A stretch of 64,000 nucleotides of DNA from assembly GCA_963731585.1 (NCBI GenBank), contig CAVSWC010000007.1, positions 124,001 through 188,000 on the forward strand. Reading direction: 5' to 3'. Position 1 is the stretch's first letter. Every line of letters starts with the position of its first letter. This document shows positions 52,254 through 61,256 of this stretch, in pieces. The translations under genes and the position numbers were made by a program. The stretch comes from CANKHA01 sp963731585 (lineage in GTDB: Bacteria; Pseudomonadota; Alphaproteobacteria; Rhizobiales; Xanthobacteraceae). The notes beneath the pieces are model-generated. The model worked only from the letters and a program-made list of their open reading frames with translations. It ran no database searches and was not told the origin of the DNA.

Positions 52254-53499
52254 AAACGTCTACTTGCGTAAACACCCCCACCAGCTCCACATGCGCCGAG
52301 TAGCGGAACTGGTCCACCGGCGTGACCTGTGTCAGCCGATAGCCGCCGTCGACCAGAATGCGGGCGTCGCGGGCGAAGGTGGCCGGATTGCAGGACACCG
52401 CAACCACGGTCGGCACCTTGCTTGCAGCGAGTTCAAGCGCCTGCGCCTGCGCGCCCTGGCGCGGTGGATCGAATATCACCGCATCGAACTGCGAAAGCTC
52501 CTTCGCGGTGAAGGGTCGGCGGAAGAGGTCGCGCGCCTGCGCATCGATCGGCTTCAAACCGCTCGCCGTGCCGGCGGCCTTGACGAGCGCGGCCACCGCA
52601 CCCGCGTCGCTGTCCGCGGCGGTGATCCGTGCGCGTTCGGCCAAGCGTAGCGCGAATGGCCCGACGCCGCAGAACAGGTCGGCGATCGCTTTCGCCTTTG
52701 TTGTCGCGGCATTCACCAGCCGCGCCAGCGCGGCTTCGCCTTCGGCCGTTGCCTGCAGGAAGGCGCCGGGCGGCAAAGTTACTGTCGCGCGGCCAAGTTT
52801 TATCGTCGGTGGCACGCGTTGGATCACCAGTTCGCCGTGGCGCGTCAGCCGGGCCAGCCGGTGCTTCTCGGCAAGCGCGGCAAGCTGCGCGGTGCGCCTG
52901 GTATTGAGCGCGCCCGAGCCGCGCACGTCGACATCGAGCCCGCTGTCGGTCGCCGTGATCTGGATATCGAGCGGCTTGCGGGCATCCTTGAGCGCCTCCG
53001 CGATGTTCGATGCAGCCGCAATGGCGCCGTTCAGGGCAGGGGCGAGGATCGGACATTGGTCGATCTTGACGATCTCGTGCGCGCGCAGGGCGGCGAAGCC
53101 GACCTGCAGCACGTCATGCACGCCCCGTCTGGCATGCAGCACCACGCGCCGTCGGCCTTCGCCATGAGCGTCGATCAGTTCCCCGACCGGAACGTCGATG
53201 CCGGCCTGACTCAATGCCTCGATGACCAGGTTGCGCTTCCACGCGCGGTAACGCGCTTGGCTCCAATGTTGCGCCGCGCAGCCGCCGCAGACGCCGAAGT
53301 GTGGGCAGAGCGGCGCGATGCGGTCCGGGCTCGGCTGCTCGACCCGCAGAAGATGCCGCCGGTCGGGATGGCCCGGCACCGGCTCCACTTCGACGGTTTC
53401 GCCGGGCAGGGCGTAGGGCACGAAGACCGGGCCGTCGGACGTGTCAACCACGCCGTCGCCGCGATGCCCGATACGATCGATAGTGAGGCGCTCAGCCAT
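52228..53499 (-). CDS. TrmA/RumA-type class I SAM-dependent RNA uridine methyltransferase
   Basis: 423 residues. A Fe-S cluster site with CPHFGVCGGCAAQHW and QCPIL, a SAM site DLFCGVGPFALRLAER, FDAVIFDPPRQGAQ and the catalytic Cys in AVSCNPATFARD are all present. The N-terminal TRAM-like part (RIGHRGDGVVDTSDGPVFVP) is intact. It methylates uridine in 23S rRNA (RlmC/D type) or tRNA, and the exact site cannot be told. The last few residues (VSRAQRSMK) come from the palindromic repeat. It is 46 bases downstream of the tlyA-like gene. Confidence 0.9.
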   Translation of the reverse strand: MAERLTIDRIGHRGDGVVDTSDGPVFVPYALPGETVEVEPVPGHPDRRHLLRVEQPSPDRIAPLCPHFGVCGGCAAQHWSQARYRAWKRNLVIEALSQAGIDVPVGELIDAHGEGRRRVVLHARRGVHDVLQVGFAALRAHEIVKIDQCPILAPALNGAIAAASNIAEALKDARKPLDIQITATDSGLDVDVRGSGALNTRRTAQLAALAEKHRLARLTRHGELVIQRVPPTIKLGRATVTLPPGAFLQATAEGEAALARLVNAATTKAKAIADLFCGVGPFALRLAERARITAADSDAGAVAALVKAAGTASGLKPIDAQARDLFRRPFTAKELSQFDAVIFDPPRQGAQAQALELAASKVPTVVAVSCNPATFARDARILVDGGYRLTQVTPVDQFRYSAHVELVGVFTQVDVSRAQRSMK

Positions 53500-53545
53500 T
53501 CTTCACCCTGCCCACGAGGGGGAGGGATAAGGAAGAGTACTCGCG

Positions 53546-54280
53546 CTACACGTCATGTTTTGCTCCGAGCAGGAATTCGCGGTTACCGTTGCCGCCGGTC
53601 ACCGGCGAAGGAACGACGCCCAGCACATTCCAGCCCAGCCCGGCAACAAAAGCCGAGATGTCGTCGCATACGGCCTGATGCACTAGCGGGTCGCGCACGA
53701 TGCCCTTCTTCAGATGTGCGCGGCCAGCCTCGAATTGCGGCTTGATCAATGCGATCAGCTGCGCCGGGGGCTGCGCCAAAGCCAGCGCCGGCGGCAGCAC
53801 GAGCTTGAGCGAAATGAAGCTGACGTCCGCCACGACGAGATCCGGCGGCTCCGGCAACAGGTCAGGGCTGAGGGTGCGGATATCGGTCTCTTCCAGGGAA
53901 ACGATGTCCGGGTTTCCGCGCAGGCTTTGATGCAATTGCGCGCGTCCGACATCGACCGCATAGATGCGCCGCGCGCCGCGTTCGAGCAGCACATGGGTGA
54001 AGCCGCCGGTGGAGGCGCCGACATCGAGACAGACCCGGCCTTTCGGGTCGATGCGAAAATGCTCGAGCGCCGCCGCGAGCTTCACGCCGCCGCGCGACAC
54101 CCAGGGATGCTCCGGCTTGGCCTGCACCACGGCATCGGCAGCAATTTCATCCGACGCTTTGGCGACCGGCACGCCATTCGCCGTCACCAAGCCGGCCGCG
54201 ATGGCGGCCTGCGCCTTGGCGCGGCTTTCGAACAAACCGCGCTCCACCAGCAAGCGATCGGCGCGTCGGCGTTCAGTCAT
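53546..54280 (-). CDS. tlyA: TlyA family S4-domain 2'-O-methyltransferase (hemolysin A type)
   Basis: 244 residues. The S4 RNA-binding domain is at the N-terminus (RRADRLLVERGLFESRAKAQ) and the FtsJ-like methyltransferase follows: CLDVGASTGGFTHVLLERGA, VVADVSFISLKLVLPPAL and LIKPQFEAGR (the K-D-K-E set with its lysines). In other bacteria it methylates cytidines in 16S/23S rRNA and affects capreomycin sensitivity; hemolysis is a historical name. It precedes the trmA-like gene on the same strand. Confidence 0.92.
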   Translation of the reverse strand: MTERRRADRLLVERGLFESRAKAQAAIAAGLVTANGVPVAKASDEIAADAVVQAKPEHPWVSRGGVKLAAALEHFRIDPKGRVCLDVGASTGGFTHVLLERGARRIYAVDVGRAQLHQSLRGNPDIVSLEETDIRTLSPDLLPEPPDLVVADVSFISLKLVLPPALALAQPPAQLIALIKPQFEAGRAHLKKGIVRDPLVHQAVCDDISAFVAGLGWNVLGVVPSPVTGGNGNREFLLGAKHDV

Positions 54281-54293
54281 AGAAATCTCAAGT

Positions 54294-54319
54294 GGAACAA
54301 ATTTAGCGCAAAAGCTGTT
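54294..54319 (+). promoter_or_regulatory. Weak candidate EcfG-type promoter
   Basis: GGAAC at 54294-54298 is followed after 17 bases by TGTT at 54316-54319, one mismatch from the EcfG consensus. It lies 59 bases upstream of the basic small protein gene and inside the tlyA start region. It could be chance. Confidence 0.25.
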
Positions 54320-54377
54320 TTACAGGAATGGTCGATCATGAGGGCCGGCCATTTTATTTAGCGAATGGGAACAGCTC

Positions 54378-54584
54378 ATGGCACGCAAGTATTCACGCAG
54401 CGCTTCGAAGGATGTCGAGGGCGCAATGCGCAAACGCAAAAAGGGGACTCTCAAAAGCGGACGCAGCGGCAAGAAAGTAAAAAGCCGTAAACAAGCGATC
54501 GCCATCGGACTTTCGGAAGCGCGCCAGAAGGGCAAGAAAGTCCCGAAAAAGAAGACCGGCGGGCGGAAGAAAAAGAGCCGGTAA
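54378..54584 (+). CDS. Small lysine-rich protein (DUF6496-like)
   Basis: 68 residues (MARKYSRSASKDVEGAMRKR, then KGTLKSGRSGKKVKSRKQA, and AIAIGLSEARQKGKKVPKKK). About a third of the residues are Lys or Arg. KSRKQAIAIGLSEARQKG is the conserved core of DUF6496, found in many alphaproteobacteria; DNA or RNA binding is plausible from charge but not shown. It converges on the MATE gene with a 5-base gap. Confidence 0.8.
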   Translation: MARKYSRSASKDVEGAMRKRKKGTLKSGRSGKKVKSRKQAIAIGLSEARQKGKKVPKKKTGGRKKKSR

Positions 54585-54589
54585 CCTGC

Positions 54590-56002
54590 TCAAGCGCTAC
54601 CAACCACCGGCAGATAACCGCGTTTTGTCAGCAGGTGAAAGCGCCAGACCAGCAGCGCCGCATAGAGCATGATCGCCAGCGACAGTCCGATCCAGATGCC
54701 GATCGCGCCCCAGCCGAGCGTGAAGCCCAGAATATAGCAGGCGGCGAAGCCGATCGCCCAGAAGCAGATCGCGGCAAATAACAGCGGCACGCGGGTATCA
54801 TTGAGGCCGCGCAGCGCGCCGGCGGCGACCGTCTGCACGCCGTCGGCGATGAAGAAGCTGGCGCCCAACAGCAGGAGCGTGGCGGCAAGCGCAGCGGTCG
54901 CGCCGGCATCACTTGCGGCGTCTCCGAGAAAGAGCGCCGGAATCTGCTCTCGGCTCACACCGACCAGCACGGTCATCGCGGCCATGAACGCGGCGGCAAT
55001 GGCGAGCGCCGCAAAGCCGGCGCGCCGTGTCCCGGCGGAGTCGATACGCCCGGCCGCATGCCCGACGCGAACGGTGGCCGCCATCGAGATCCCGAACGGC
55101 ACCATGAACATGATGGAGGCGATCTGCAGCGCGATCTGGTGGGCGGCGAGTTCCACCGTGCCGATCCAACCCATGAGCAGAGCGGCGGCAGCGAAGAGGC
55201 CATATTCCAGCAGGAACGAGCCCGAGATCGGCATGCCGACCCAGAACAGGCGGCCGAGCAGCGCCCGGTCGCAGCGCCAGCAGCGTCCGAGGATCTGGTA
55301 TTTCTTGAACGGCCGCGAAGCATAGGCGATCCAGACCGCGGCGGCGCACATGCCGATATTGACGAAGGTGGTCGCGAGCCCGGCACCGAACAGCTCCAGG
55401 CGCGGCAATCCAAAGGCGCCGTAGATCAGCGCGTAGGCCAGCAACAGGTTGGCGGGAATCGCCGCGACGGTGATCCAAAGCGCGGGCTCCGGCCGGTTCA
55501 CCGCGCCCATGAAGCCGCGGATCGCGATGAACCACCAAGCCGGCACCAGGCACCAGGCAAGACCGTAGAGATAATCGGACGCGAGATGCGCGGCGTCGGG
55601 GCTCTGGCCGAGCGCCACCAGCATGTCCTCGCCGTAGATCTGTCCAAAGCTGAGCGGCAGTCCGAGCAGCGTTGCCGCCCATAACCCGACACGCAGCGCG
55701 CGCCGCACCACGCGCGGTTGCCTCGCGCCAAAGGCCTGTGCCGCGAGCGGCGCGACCGCCGACACCACACCCATGCCGATTACAAAAGCGGCAAACAGCA
55801 AAGTATGCGCCAGCGCCACCGCAGCGACGACGTGCTCGCCGAGCCGGCCCAGCAGCGCAAGGTCGCTGGTCATCATCGCGATCTGGCCAAGCTGCGTCAG
55901 CGCCATCGGCCAGCTGAGCCTGACCGTATCGGCAACTTCCGTGCGCCAAATCGAAGGTTTCGCAAGCGTTACGACGGCGCCAGCGCTGGTGTGTTCCTGC
56001 AT
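54590..56002 (-). CDS. MATE family multidrug/Na+ antiporter (NorM-like)
   Basis: 470 residues with 12 hydrophobic segments. MATE motifs: SWPMALTQLGQIAMMTSDLA and LLGRLGEHVVAAVALA in the first half, and GWIGTVELAAHQIALQIASI plus FMVPFGISMAATVRVGHAAG in the second. It exports cationic drugs or metabolites in exchange for Na+ or H+; the substrate is unknown. The gene is complete and has no frame problem, in contrast to dxs next to it. Confidence 0.92.
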   Translation of the reverse strand: MQEHTSAGAVVTLAKPSIWRTEVADTVRLSWPMALTQLGQIAMMTSDLALLGRLGEHVVAAVALAHTLLFAAFVIGMGVVSAVAPLAAQAFGARQPRVVRRALRVGLWAATLLGLPLSFGQIYGEDMLVALGQSPDAAHLASDYLYGLAWCLVPAWWFIAIRGFMGAVNRPEPALWITVAAIPANLLLAYALIYGAFGLPRLELFGAGLATTFVNIGMCAAAVWIAYASRPFKKYQILGRCWRCDRALLGRLFWVGMPISGSFLLEYGLFAAAALLMGWIGTVELAAHQIALQIASIMFMVPFGISMAATVRVGHAAGRIDSAGTRRAGFAALAIAAAFMAAMTVLVGVSREQIPALFLGDAASDAGATAALAATLLLLGASFFIADGVQTVAAGALRGLNDTRVPLLFAAICFWAIGFAACYILGFTLGWGAIGIWIGLSLAIMLYAALLVWRFHLLTKRGYLPVVGSA

Positions 56003-56110
56003 GGTCTGCGTCGGGGAGGCGTGGCTCGTTGATGGATTGCCGCAGTGGCGGCACCGGCGGGATTTATACGACGATGATGGAAGAAATGCGAAGATGGCCG
56101 AAAGGCTGCT

Positions 56111-58025
56111 TCAGGCCAGCTTTCCCGTCTCCACGCCGACATCCTTGCCCAAGGCTTCGAATACCTTGGCGACAATGCCGCGGGTATCGAGTCCGGCGGT
56201 AGCATATTGCGCGGCCGGCGAATCCTGGTCGAGGAAGATATCCGGCAGGACCATGGCGCGGATTTTCAGCCCGGCGTCGAGCACGCCGTATTCTGCCAGC
56301 GTCTGCAGCACGTAAGAGCCAAAGCCGCCGATGGAGCCCTCCTCGATGGTCACCAGCACCTCGTGCTCGCGTGCGAGCCGCAGCACCAGATCGGTGTCGA
56401 GCGGCTTTGCGAAGCGCGCGTCGGCAACCGTCGTCGAAAGGCCGTAAGCAGCCAGCTCCTCAGCCGCGGCGAGACATTCACGTAGCCGGGCGCCGAAGGA
56501 GAGCAACGCCACCTTGGAACCCTCACGCAGAATGCGGCCCTTGCCGATCTCCAGCGGCTTGCCTACTTCCGGCAGCGCGACGCCGACCCCTTCGCCGCGC
56601 GGATAGCGGAAGGCGCAGGGTCTGTCGTCAATGGCGGCGGCAGTCGCGACCATATGCACCAGCTCGGCCTCATCTGCGGCGGCCATCACCACGAAACCGG
56701 GCAGGCAGCCGAGATACGCCACGTCGAAGGAGCCAGCATGCGTGGCGCCGTCGGCGCCGACTGGGCCCGCGCGGTCGATGGCGAAGCGTACCGGCAGCGA
56801 TTAAATCGCGATGTCATGCACCACCTGGTCGTAGGCGCGCTGCAGGAAGGTGGAATAGATCGCAGCGAACGGCTTGAAGCCCTCGGTCGCAAGCCCACCG
56901 GCAAACGTCACCGCATGCTGCTCGGCGATGCCGACGTCGAACATGCGGTCGGGGAATTCCTCAGCGAAACGGTCGAGCCCGGTGCCCGAGGGCATCGCGC
57001 CGGTGATGGCGACGATCTTCTCGTCCTTGCGCGCTTCCTTGATCAGGCTCTCGGCGAAAACCTTGGTGTAAACCGGCGCGTGCGATTTCGACTTGCTTTG
57101 CGCGCCCGTCGCCACGTCGAACTTGACCACGCCATGATATTTGTCGGCGGAAGTTTCCGCCGGCGGATAACCCTTGCCCTTTTGGGTGACGACATGGATC
57201 AGGATCGGCCCGCTCTCGCTGTCGCGCACGTTCTTCAAGACGGGCAGGAGATGGTCGAGATTGTGGCCGTCGATCGGACCGACATAGAAGAATCCCATCT
57301 CCTCGAACAGCGTGCCGCCGGTCCAGAAGCCGCGGGCGAATTCCTCCGCCTTGGCCGCGCTGTCCTCGAAGAATTTCGGCAGCTTGTGCATTAGGTGCTT
57401 GCCGATCTCGCGCAGCGAACGGTAGGCCTTGCCGGAAATCAGCCGCGCCAGATAGGCCGACATCGCGCCGACCGGCGGGGCGATCGACATGTCGTTGTCG
57501 TTGAGCACGACGATCAGCCGCGAGTTCATCGCGCCGGCGTTGTTCATCGCCTCATAGGCCATGCCGGCCGACATCGCGCCGTCGCCGATCACCGCCACCA
57601 CGTTATGCGGCTGGTCTTGCAGATCGCGCGCCACGGCCATGCCGAGCGCGGCGGAAATCGAGGTGGAGGAATGCGCCGCGCCGAAAGGGTCGTATTCGCT
57701 CTCGCTGCGCTTGGTGAAGCCGGAAAGCCCGCCCGTCTGCCGCAGGGTCCGGATGCGGCCGCGCCGTCCGGTCAGGATCTTGTGCGGATAAGATTGATGG
57801 CCGACGTCCCAGATCAGCCGGTCGCGCGGAGTGTCGAAGATGTAATGCAGCGCGACGGTGAGCTCGATCACCCCAAGGCCAGCGCCGAGATGCCCGCCGG
57901 TGACGGCGACGGCGTCGATCGTCTCCTGGCGCAATTCGGCGGCAAGCTGCGGCAACTGCTCGATGCTCGAGCTTGCGCAGGTCTTCCGGTGTCTGCACCT
58001 GGTCGAGAAGAGATTTTTCCGCCAC
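56111..58025 (-). pseudogene. dxs: 1-deoxy-D-xylulose-5-phosphate synthase, broken by one frameshift and an in-frame TAA
   Basis: The start is a GTG at 58025 (MAEKSLLDQVQTPEDLRKLE) with AAGGAAA upstream. Near 57962 the frame shifts (length 3n+1), then SIEQLPQLAAELRQETID, VTGGHLGAGLGVIELTVALH, HQSYPHKILTGRR, VIGDGAMSAGMAYEAMNNAG (the ThDP motif), PIDGHNLDHLLPVL and FAGGLATEGFKPFAAIYSTF follow. At 56801-56803 a TAA stands in VHDIAI(stop)SLPVRFAIDRAG, where CAA would give Gln, so C to T is enough. After it the frame runs to the end at 56111. Dxs opens the MEP pathway, normally essential; these two defects are probably errors. Confidence 0.92.
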
Positions 58026-58141
58026 GGGGTTTCCTTACGCCTGGACGGCCGCCCCACGGCCGAAATCTAGCCCATTTCCCGAGGCTTACACTGATTGGGG
58101 CGAGGGCGCAACGAAGCAAAGAAACGCAGGGCTTTTGCGTC

Positions 58142-58393
58142 CTATTTCACGTCGAGCGGCTCGATGCCCGTGGGTTTGCCGGAGGCATCCAGCACGAGTT
58201 TGTTGACCCGCGCCTCGGCCTGCGCCAGCAGCTCCTCGCAGCGGCGCTTGAGCACCTCGCCGCGCTCGTAGATCGCCACCGATTCCTCCAGCGGCACCTT
58301 GCCTTCCTCCAGCCGCTTGACGATCGATTCCAATTCCTCGATCGCCCGTTCGAACGGCAGTTTCGCGACGTCGCTGTTTTTTTCCTCAGCCAT
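58142..58393 (-). CDS. xseB: Exodeoxyribonuclease VII small subunit
   Basis: 83 residues from the ATG at 58393 (MAEEKNSDVAKLPFE); upstream in-frame codons lie in repeat sequence. The family signature is FERAIEELESIVKRLEEGKV, followed by PLEESVAIYERGEVLKRRCE. Several copies join the large XseA chain to cut single-stranded DNA. It is upstream of dxs on the same strand, the common rhizobial order, with a 116-base gap. Confidence 0.95.
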   Translation of the reverse strand: MAEEKNSDVAKLPFERAIEELESIVKRLEEGKVPLEESVAIYERGEVLKRRCEELLAQAEARVNKLVLDASGKPTGIEPLDVK

Positions 58394-58447
58394 GGCAATC
58401 CCAGTGTAGGTGAATTGCTGCGCGGGTCCAACCGCACCGTGTCTCTT

Positions 58448-58549
58448 CTCCCTCTCCCTGAAAGGGGGAGGGTTGGGGAGGGGGTCTTGTTGAAGATGAT
58501 CCCCACCCGGATTGCCGCGCAATCCGACCTCCCCTTTTCAAGGGGAGGT
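58448..58549. repeat. Mosaic repeat with CCTCCCC arms
   Basis: CCCTCTCCC/GGGGGAGGG at the left, CGGATTG-CCGCG-CAATCCG in the middle and ACCTCCCC-TTTTCAA-GGGGAGGT at the right. The same outer arms recur at 18109 and 50021. It separates xseB from the deacetylase-like gene. Confidence 0.75.
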
Positions 58550-58550
58550 A

Positions 58551-59481
58551 TCAGCCGCGCATCAGGGCGGTGACATGCGCCGCCGCGGACTGCGACAGCC
58601 CTTCCAGGTCATAGCCGCCTTCCAGCACCGAGACGATCCGGCCCTGGGCGGAGGCGTCCGCCACCTCCATGATCTTCTGCGTCACCCAGGCGAAATCCGG
58701 CTCCAGCAGGTTCAGGCTCGCCAGCGGGTCGCGCATATGCGCGTCGAAGCCGGCGGAGATCACGATGATGTCCGGCGCAAAGGCGCGCAGCCGCGGCAGG
58801 ATCACGCTCTCGAAAGCTTCGCGGAAATGCGGCCCGCCATTGCCGCTGCGCAGCGGCGCGTTGACGATATTGTCGTGCTCGCCGCGCTCCTCGCGCGCGC
58901 CGGTGCCGGGATAGAGCGGCATCTCGTGCGTGGAGCAATACATCACGCTCGCATCCGACCAGAAAATCTCCTGCGAGCCGTTGCCGTGATGCACGTCGAA
59001 GTCCACCACCGCGGCGCGCGCGAGGCCGTGATGTCTCTGCGCATAACGGGCAGCGATGGCGGCGGAGTTGAACAGGCAAAAGCCCATGGCGCGCACGGTC
59101 TCGGCATGGTGGCCGGGCGGGCGCACGGCGACGAAGGCATTGTCGGCGCGCCGCGCCATGACTTCATCCACCGCATGCAGCGCGCCGCCAGTGGCGCGCA
59201 GCGCCGCCTCGTAGCTGCCGGGCGACATCGTGGTGTCGGCGTCGATCCGCACCATGCCCCGCTGCGGCGTCGCATCGCGGATGCGCCTCGATGTAGTCCA
59301 TCGGATGGCAGAGCGCGAGGTTCTCCACCGCCGCCGCCGGCGCCTGCGCGCGGACGAGCGGCTTGAATGCGTCCTGCGCCAGAACGTCGTCGATCGCGCG
59401 CAGCCGGTCCGGGCGCTCGGGATGGCCAGGCGGCGTCAGGTGGTCGAGGCACGCGGGGTGAGTGACAAACAGAGTGGGCAT
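58551..59481 (-). pseudogene. Histone-deacetylase-family (acetylpolyamine amidohydrolase-like) enzyme, one frameshift
   Basis: The start MPTLFVTHPACLDHLTPPGH (59481) gives HPERPDRLRAI and LCHPMDYIEAH. The frame then shifts near 59283, where an extra C in GGCGCATCCGCGAT breaks it; removing it gives EAIRDATPQRG. The remainder is intact: FVAVRPPGHHAETVRAMGF, VVDFDVHHGNGSQEIFW, IIVISAGFDAHMRDPL and VLEGGYDLEG, so both zinc Asp, the zinc His and the charge-relay His pair are present. The length is 3n+1. It removes acyl groups from small amides or proteins; the substrate is unknown. Confidence 0.9.
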
Positions 59482-59534
59482 GGCGACTTCTAACGTGCTG
59501 AGAAGGCAAATGTCACGCCGCGGCATGGCCTTTT

Positions 59535-59656
59535 GTTGTCGTCCCCGCACCTTGCGCCGTCCGAGCACAGGCTCCGGCGGGGACCCATACGCCGTGGACT
59601 TTCGATAGGCTGCGGAGTATGGGTCCCGGCTCTCGCTGCGCTCGGCCGGGACGACA
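59535..59656. repeat. Palindromic repeat GTTGTCGTCCC / GGGACGAC
   Basis: Outer arms TCGTCCC and GGGACGA, and inner GGGACCCATAC facing GTATGGGTCCC. It lies in the gap between the deacetylase-like start and the dioxygenase start. Shorter relatives (TGTCATGCCCG) are at 60662 and 62610. Confidence 0.75.
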
Positions 59657-59718
59657 CTAACTACCGTGGTGCATCTTCATACCTATATGAGTGCCATCAT
59701 TTCGCTTAAGGGCACCGC

Positions 59719-60659
59719 ATGCAACTCACCGGCATTCACCACCTCACCGCCGTTTCCGCCGATGCGCCGGGCAATCGCGCCTTCTACACCGGCACGCTCG
59801 GCATGCGGCTGGTGAAGAAGACCGTCAACCAGGACGACGTCAGCGGCCTATCATCTGTTTTACGCCGACGGCAAAGCCTCGCCCGGCAGCGACCTCACAT
59901 TCTTTGATTGGCGGGTTCCGCGCGAGCAGCGCGGCGCGCACAGCATCACGCGCACCGGCTTGCGGGTGAATGGCGAGAAGTCTTTGCGCTGGTGGAAGGA
60001 GCGGCTGGACAAGGCTGGCCTGCGCGCCGGCGACATCGTCGATCCGCGACGGCCGGCTCACGCTCGATTTCGAGGACCCTGAGGGCCAGCGTCTGGCGCT
60101 GATCGACGACGGCGGCAAAGGCCCGGCCAATCCCTGGGACAAAAGCCCGGTGCCGGCGGAGCATCAGATCCGCGGGCTGGGTCCGATCGTGATGACCGTG
60201 CCGGAGCTTCGCCGGACCGACATCCTGCTCACCGCCGTGACCAACATGCGCCAGGCGCGCGAATACCAAAACGGCGACGCGCCGGTGCATGTCTATGAGA
60301 TGGGCGAGGGCGGCCCGGCGGCGGAGCTGCACGTCGCCGTGGATGCCAGCCTGCCGGTTGCGGTGCAGGGCGCGGGCGCGGTGCATCACGTCGCCTTCCG
60401 CACGCCCGATAATGCGCAATACGACGCCTGGGCCGAGCGGCTGAATGAATTGCGCGTGCCCAACAGCGGCAAGGTCGACCGCTTCTATTTCCGCAGCCTG
60501 TATTTCCGCGAGCCGAACGGGGTGCTGTTCGAGATCGCCACCGACGGTCCCGGCTTCGCCGCCGACGAGCCGGCCGACAAGCTGGGCGAGACGCTTGCGC
60601 TGCCGCCGTTCCTCGAGCCGCGCCGCAAGGAGATCGAGGCCGGGCTGAAGCCGCTGTGA
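59719..60659 (+). pseudogene. VOC-superfamily ring-cleaving dioxygenase, two frameshifts
   Basis: The start MQLTGIHHLTAVSADAPGNR, then FYTGTLGMRLVKKTVNQDDV, is the usual N-terminus of this glyoxalase-like family. Near 59848 the meaningful frame changes to HLFYADGKASPGSDLTFFDW, near 60045 to LTLDFEDPEGQRLALIDDGG, and it then runs to GAVHHVAFRTPDNAQYD and FREPNGVLFEIATDGPGF at the end. His in the HHLTAV and VHHVAF motifs and Glu in FEIATD fit the metal triad of two VOC repeats. Likely an extradiol-type dioxygenase of the MhqO/YkcA type. Confidence 0.85.
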
Positions 60660-60661
60660 AT

Positions 60662-60748
60662 TGTCATGCCCGCGCTCGTCGCGGGCATCCCGATAAGCAG
60701 CGCACTGCCCCTCTAAGCGAGATGGCCGGGACGAGCCCGGCAATGACG
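60662..60748. repeat. Palindromic repeat TGTCATGCCCGCG type
   Basis: TTGTCATGCCCGCG-CTCGT-CGCGGGCAT at the left and GCCGGG-ACGAG-CCCGGC at the right, closed by TGTCAT/ATGAC. It fills the gap between the dioxygenase and the next gene. Confidence 0.7.
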
Positions 60749-60758
60749 GAACGATAGG

Positions 60759-61064
60759 ATGCAGCTTATCCAGATCCTGTTGCCGCTCTTCGATAATACC
60801 GGACAACATTTTGCCGAAGAACTCTTCGGCAAGGTGCGGCAGGAGCTGACCGAACGCTTCGGCGGGCTGACCGCGTTCACCCGCGCGCCGGCGCAGGGCC
60901 TGTGGAAAGACGAGGGCGAGACCAAGCACGACGAGATCGTGGTGTTCGAGGTGATGGTGGATGAGTTCGATGCCGCCTGGTGGCGCGGCTACCGCAAAGC
61001 TCTGGAACAGGAATTTCGGCAGGACACGATCGTGATCCGCGCGCAGCCGGTGACGATTTTGTAG
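60759..61064 (+). CDS. Conserved hypothetical protein
   Basis: 101 residues (MQLIQILLPLFDNTGQHFAE). Core: ELFGKVRQELTERFGGLTAF and KDEGETKHDEIVVFEVMVDE, an alpha/beta arrangement like a small ferredoxin-like fold. No cysteine, signal or membrane segment. It lies downstream of the dioxygenase on the same strand after a repeat, which may hint at a related role. I do not recognise a named family. Confidence 0.7.
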   Translation: MQLIQILLPLFDNTGQHFAEELFGKVRQELTERFGGLTAFTRAPAQGLWKDEGETKHDEIVVFEVMVDEFDAAWWRGYRKALEQEFRQDTIVIRAQPVTIL

Positions 61065-61078
61065 TTACTTACTTTTCT

Positions 61079-61177
61079 CCTCATGGTGAGGAGCGTCTGA
61101 AGGACGCGTCTCGAACCATAGAGCCCGTGCCACTGCCCATCCTTCGAGACGGCGCTTCGCGCCTCCTCAGGATGAGG
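61079..61177. repeat. CCTCATGGTGAGGAGC family repeat (copy 2)
   Basis: It begins CCTCATGGTGAGGAGCGT, contains GTCTCGAACCATAGAG and CATCCTTCGAGACGGCGC, and ends CCTCCTCAGGATGAGG. It is nearly the same as copy 1 at 8900. Confidence 0.9.
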
Positions 61178-61206
61178 TAGAGTTGTTGCAGCTTTCGGAA
61201 TTTTCG

Positions 61207-61242
61207 TCTCACTGAACTCGGGTGAACCCGAGTTCAGTGAGA
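61207..61242. repeat. Perfect 17-bp palindrome with 2-base loop
   Basis: TCTCACTGAACTCGGGT-GA-ACCCGAGTTCAGTGAGA, 14 bases from the stop of the binding-protein gene on the minus strand. No T-run follows it in that direction. The core CTCGGGT/ACCCGAG matches the palindrome at 50068. Confidence 0.85.
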
Positions 61243-61256
61243 GCGGGAAAGAAGCG

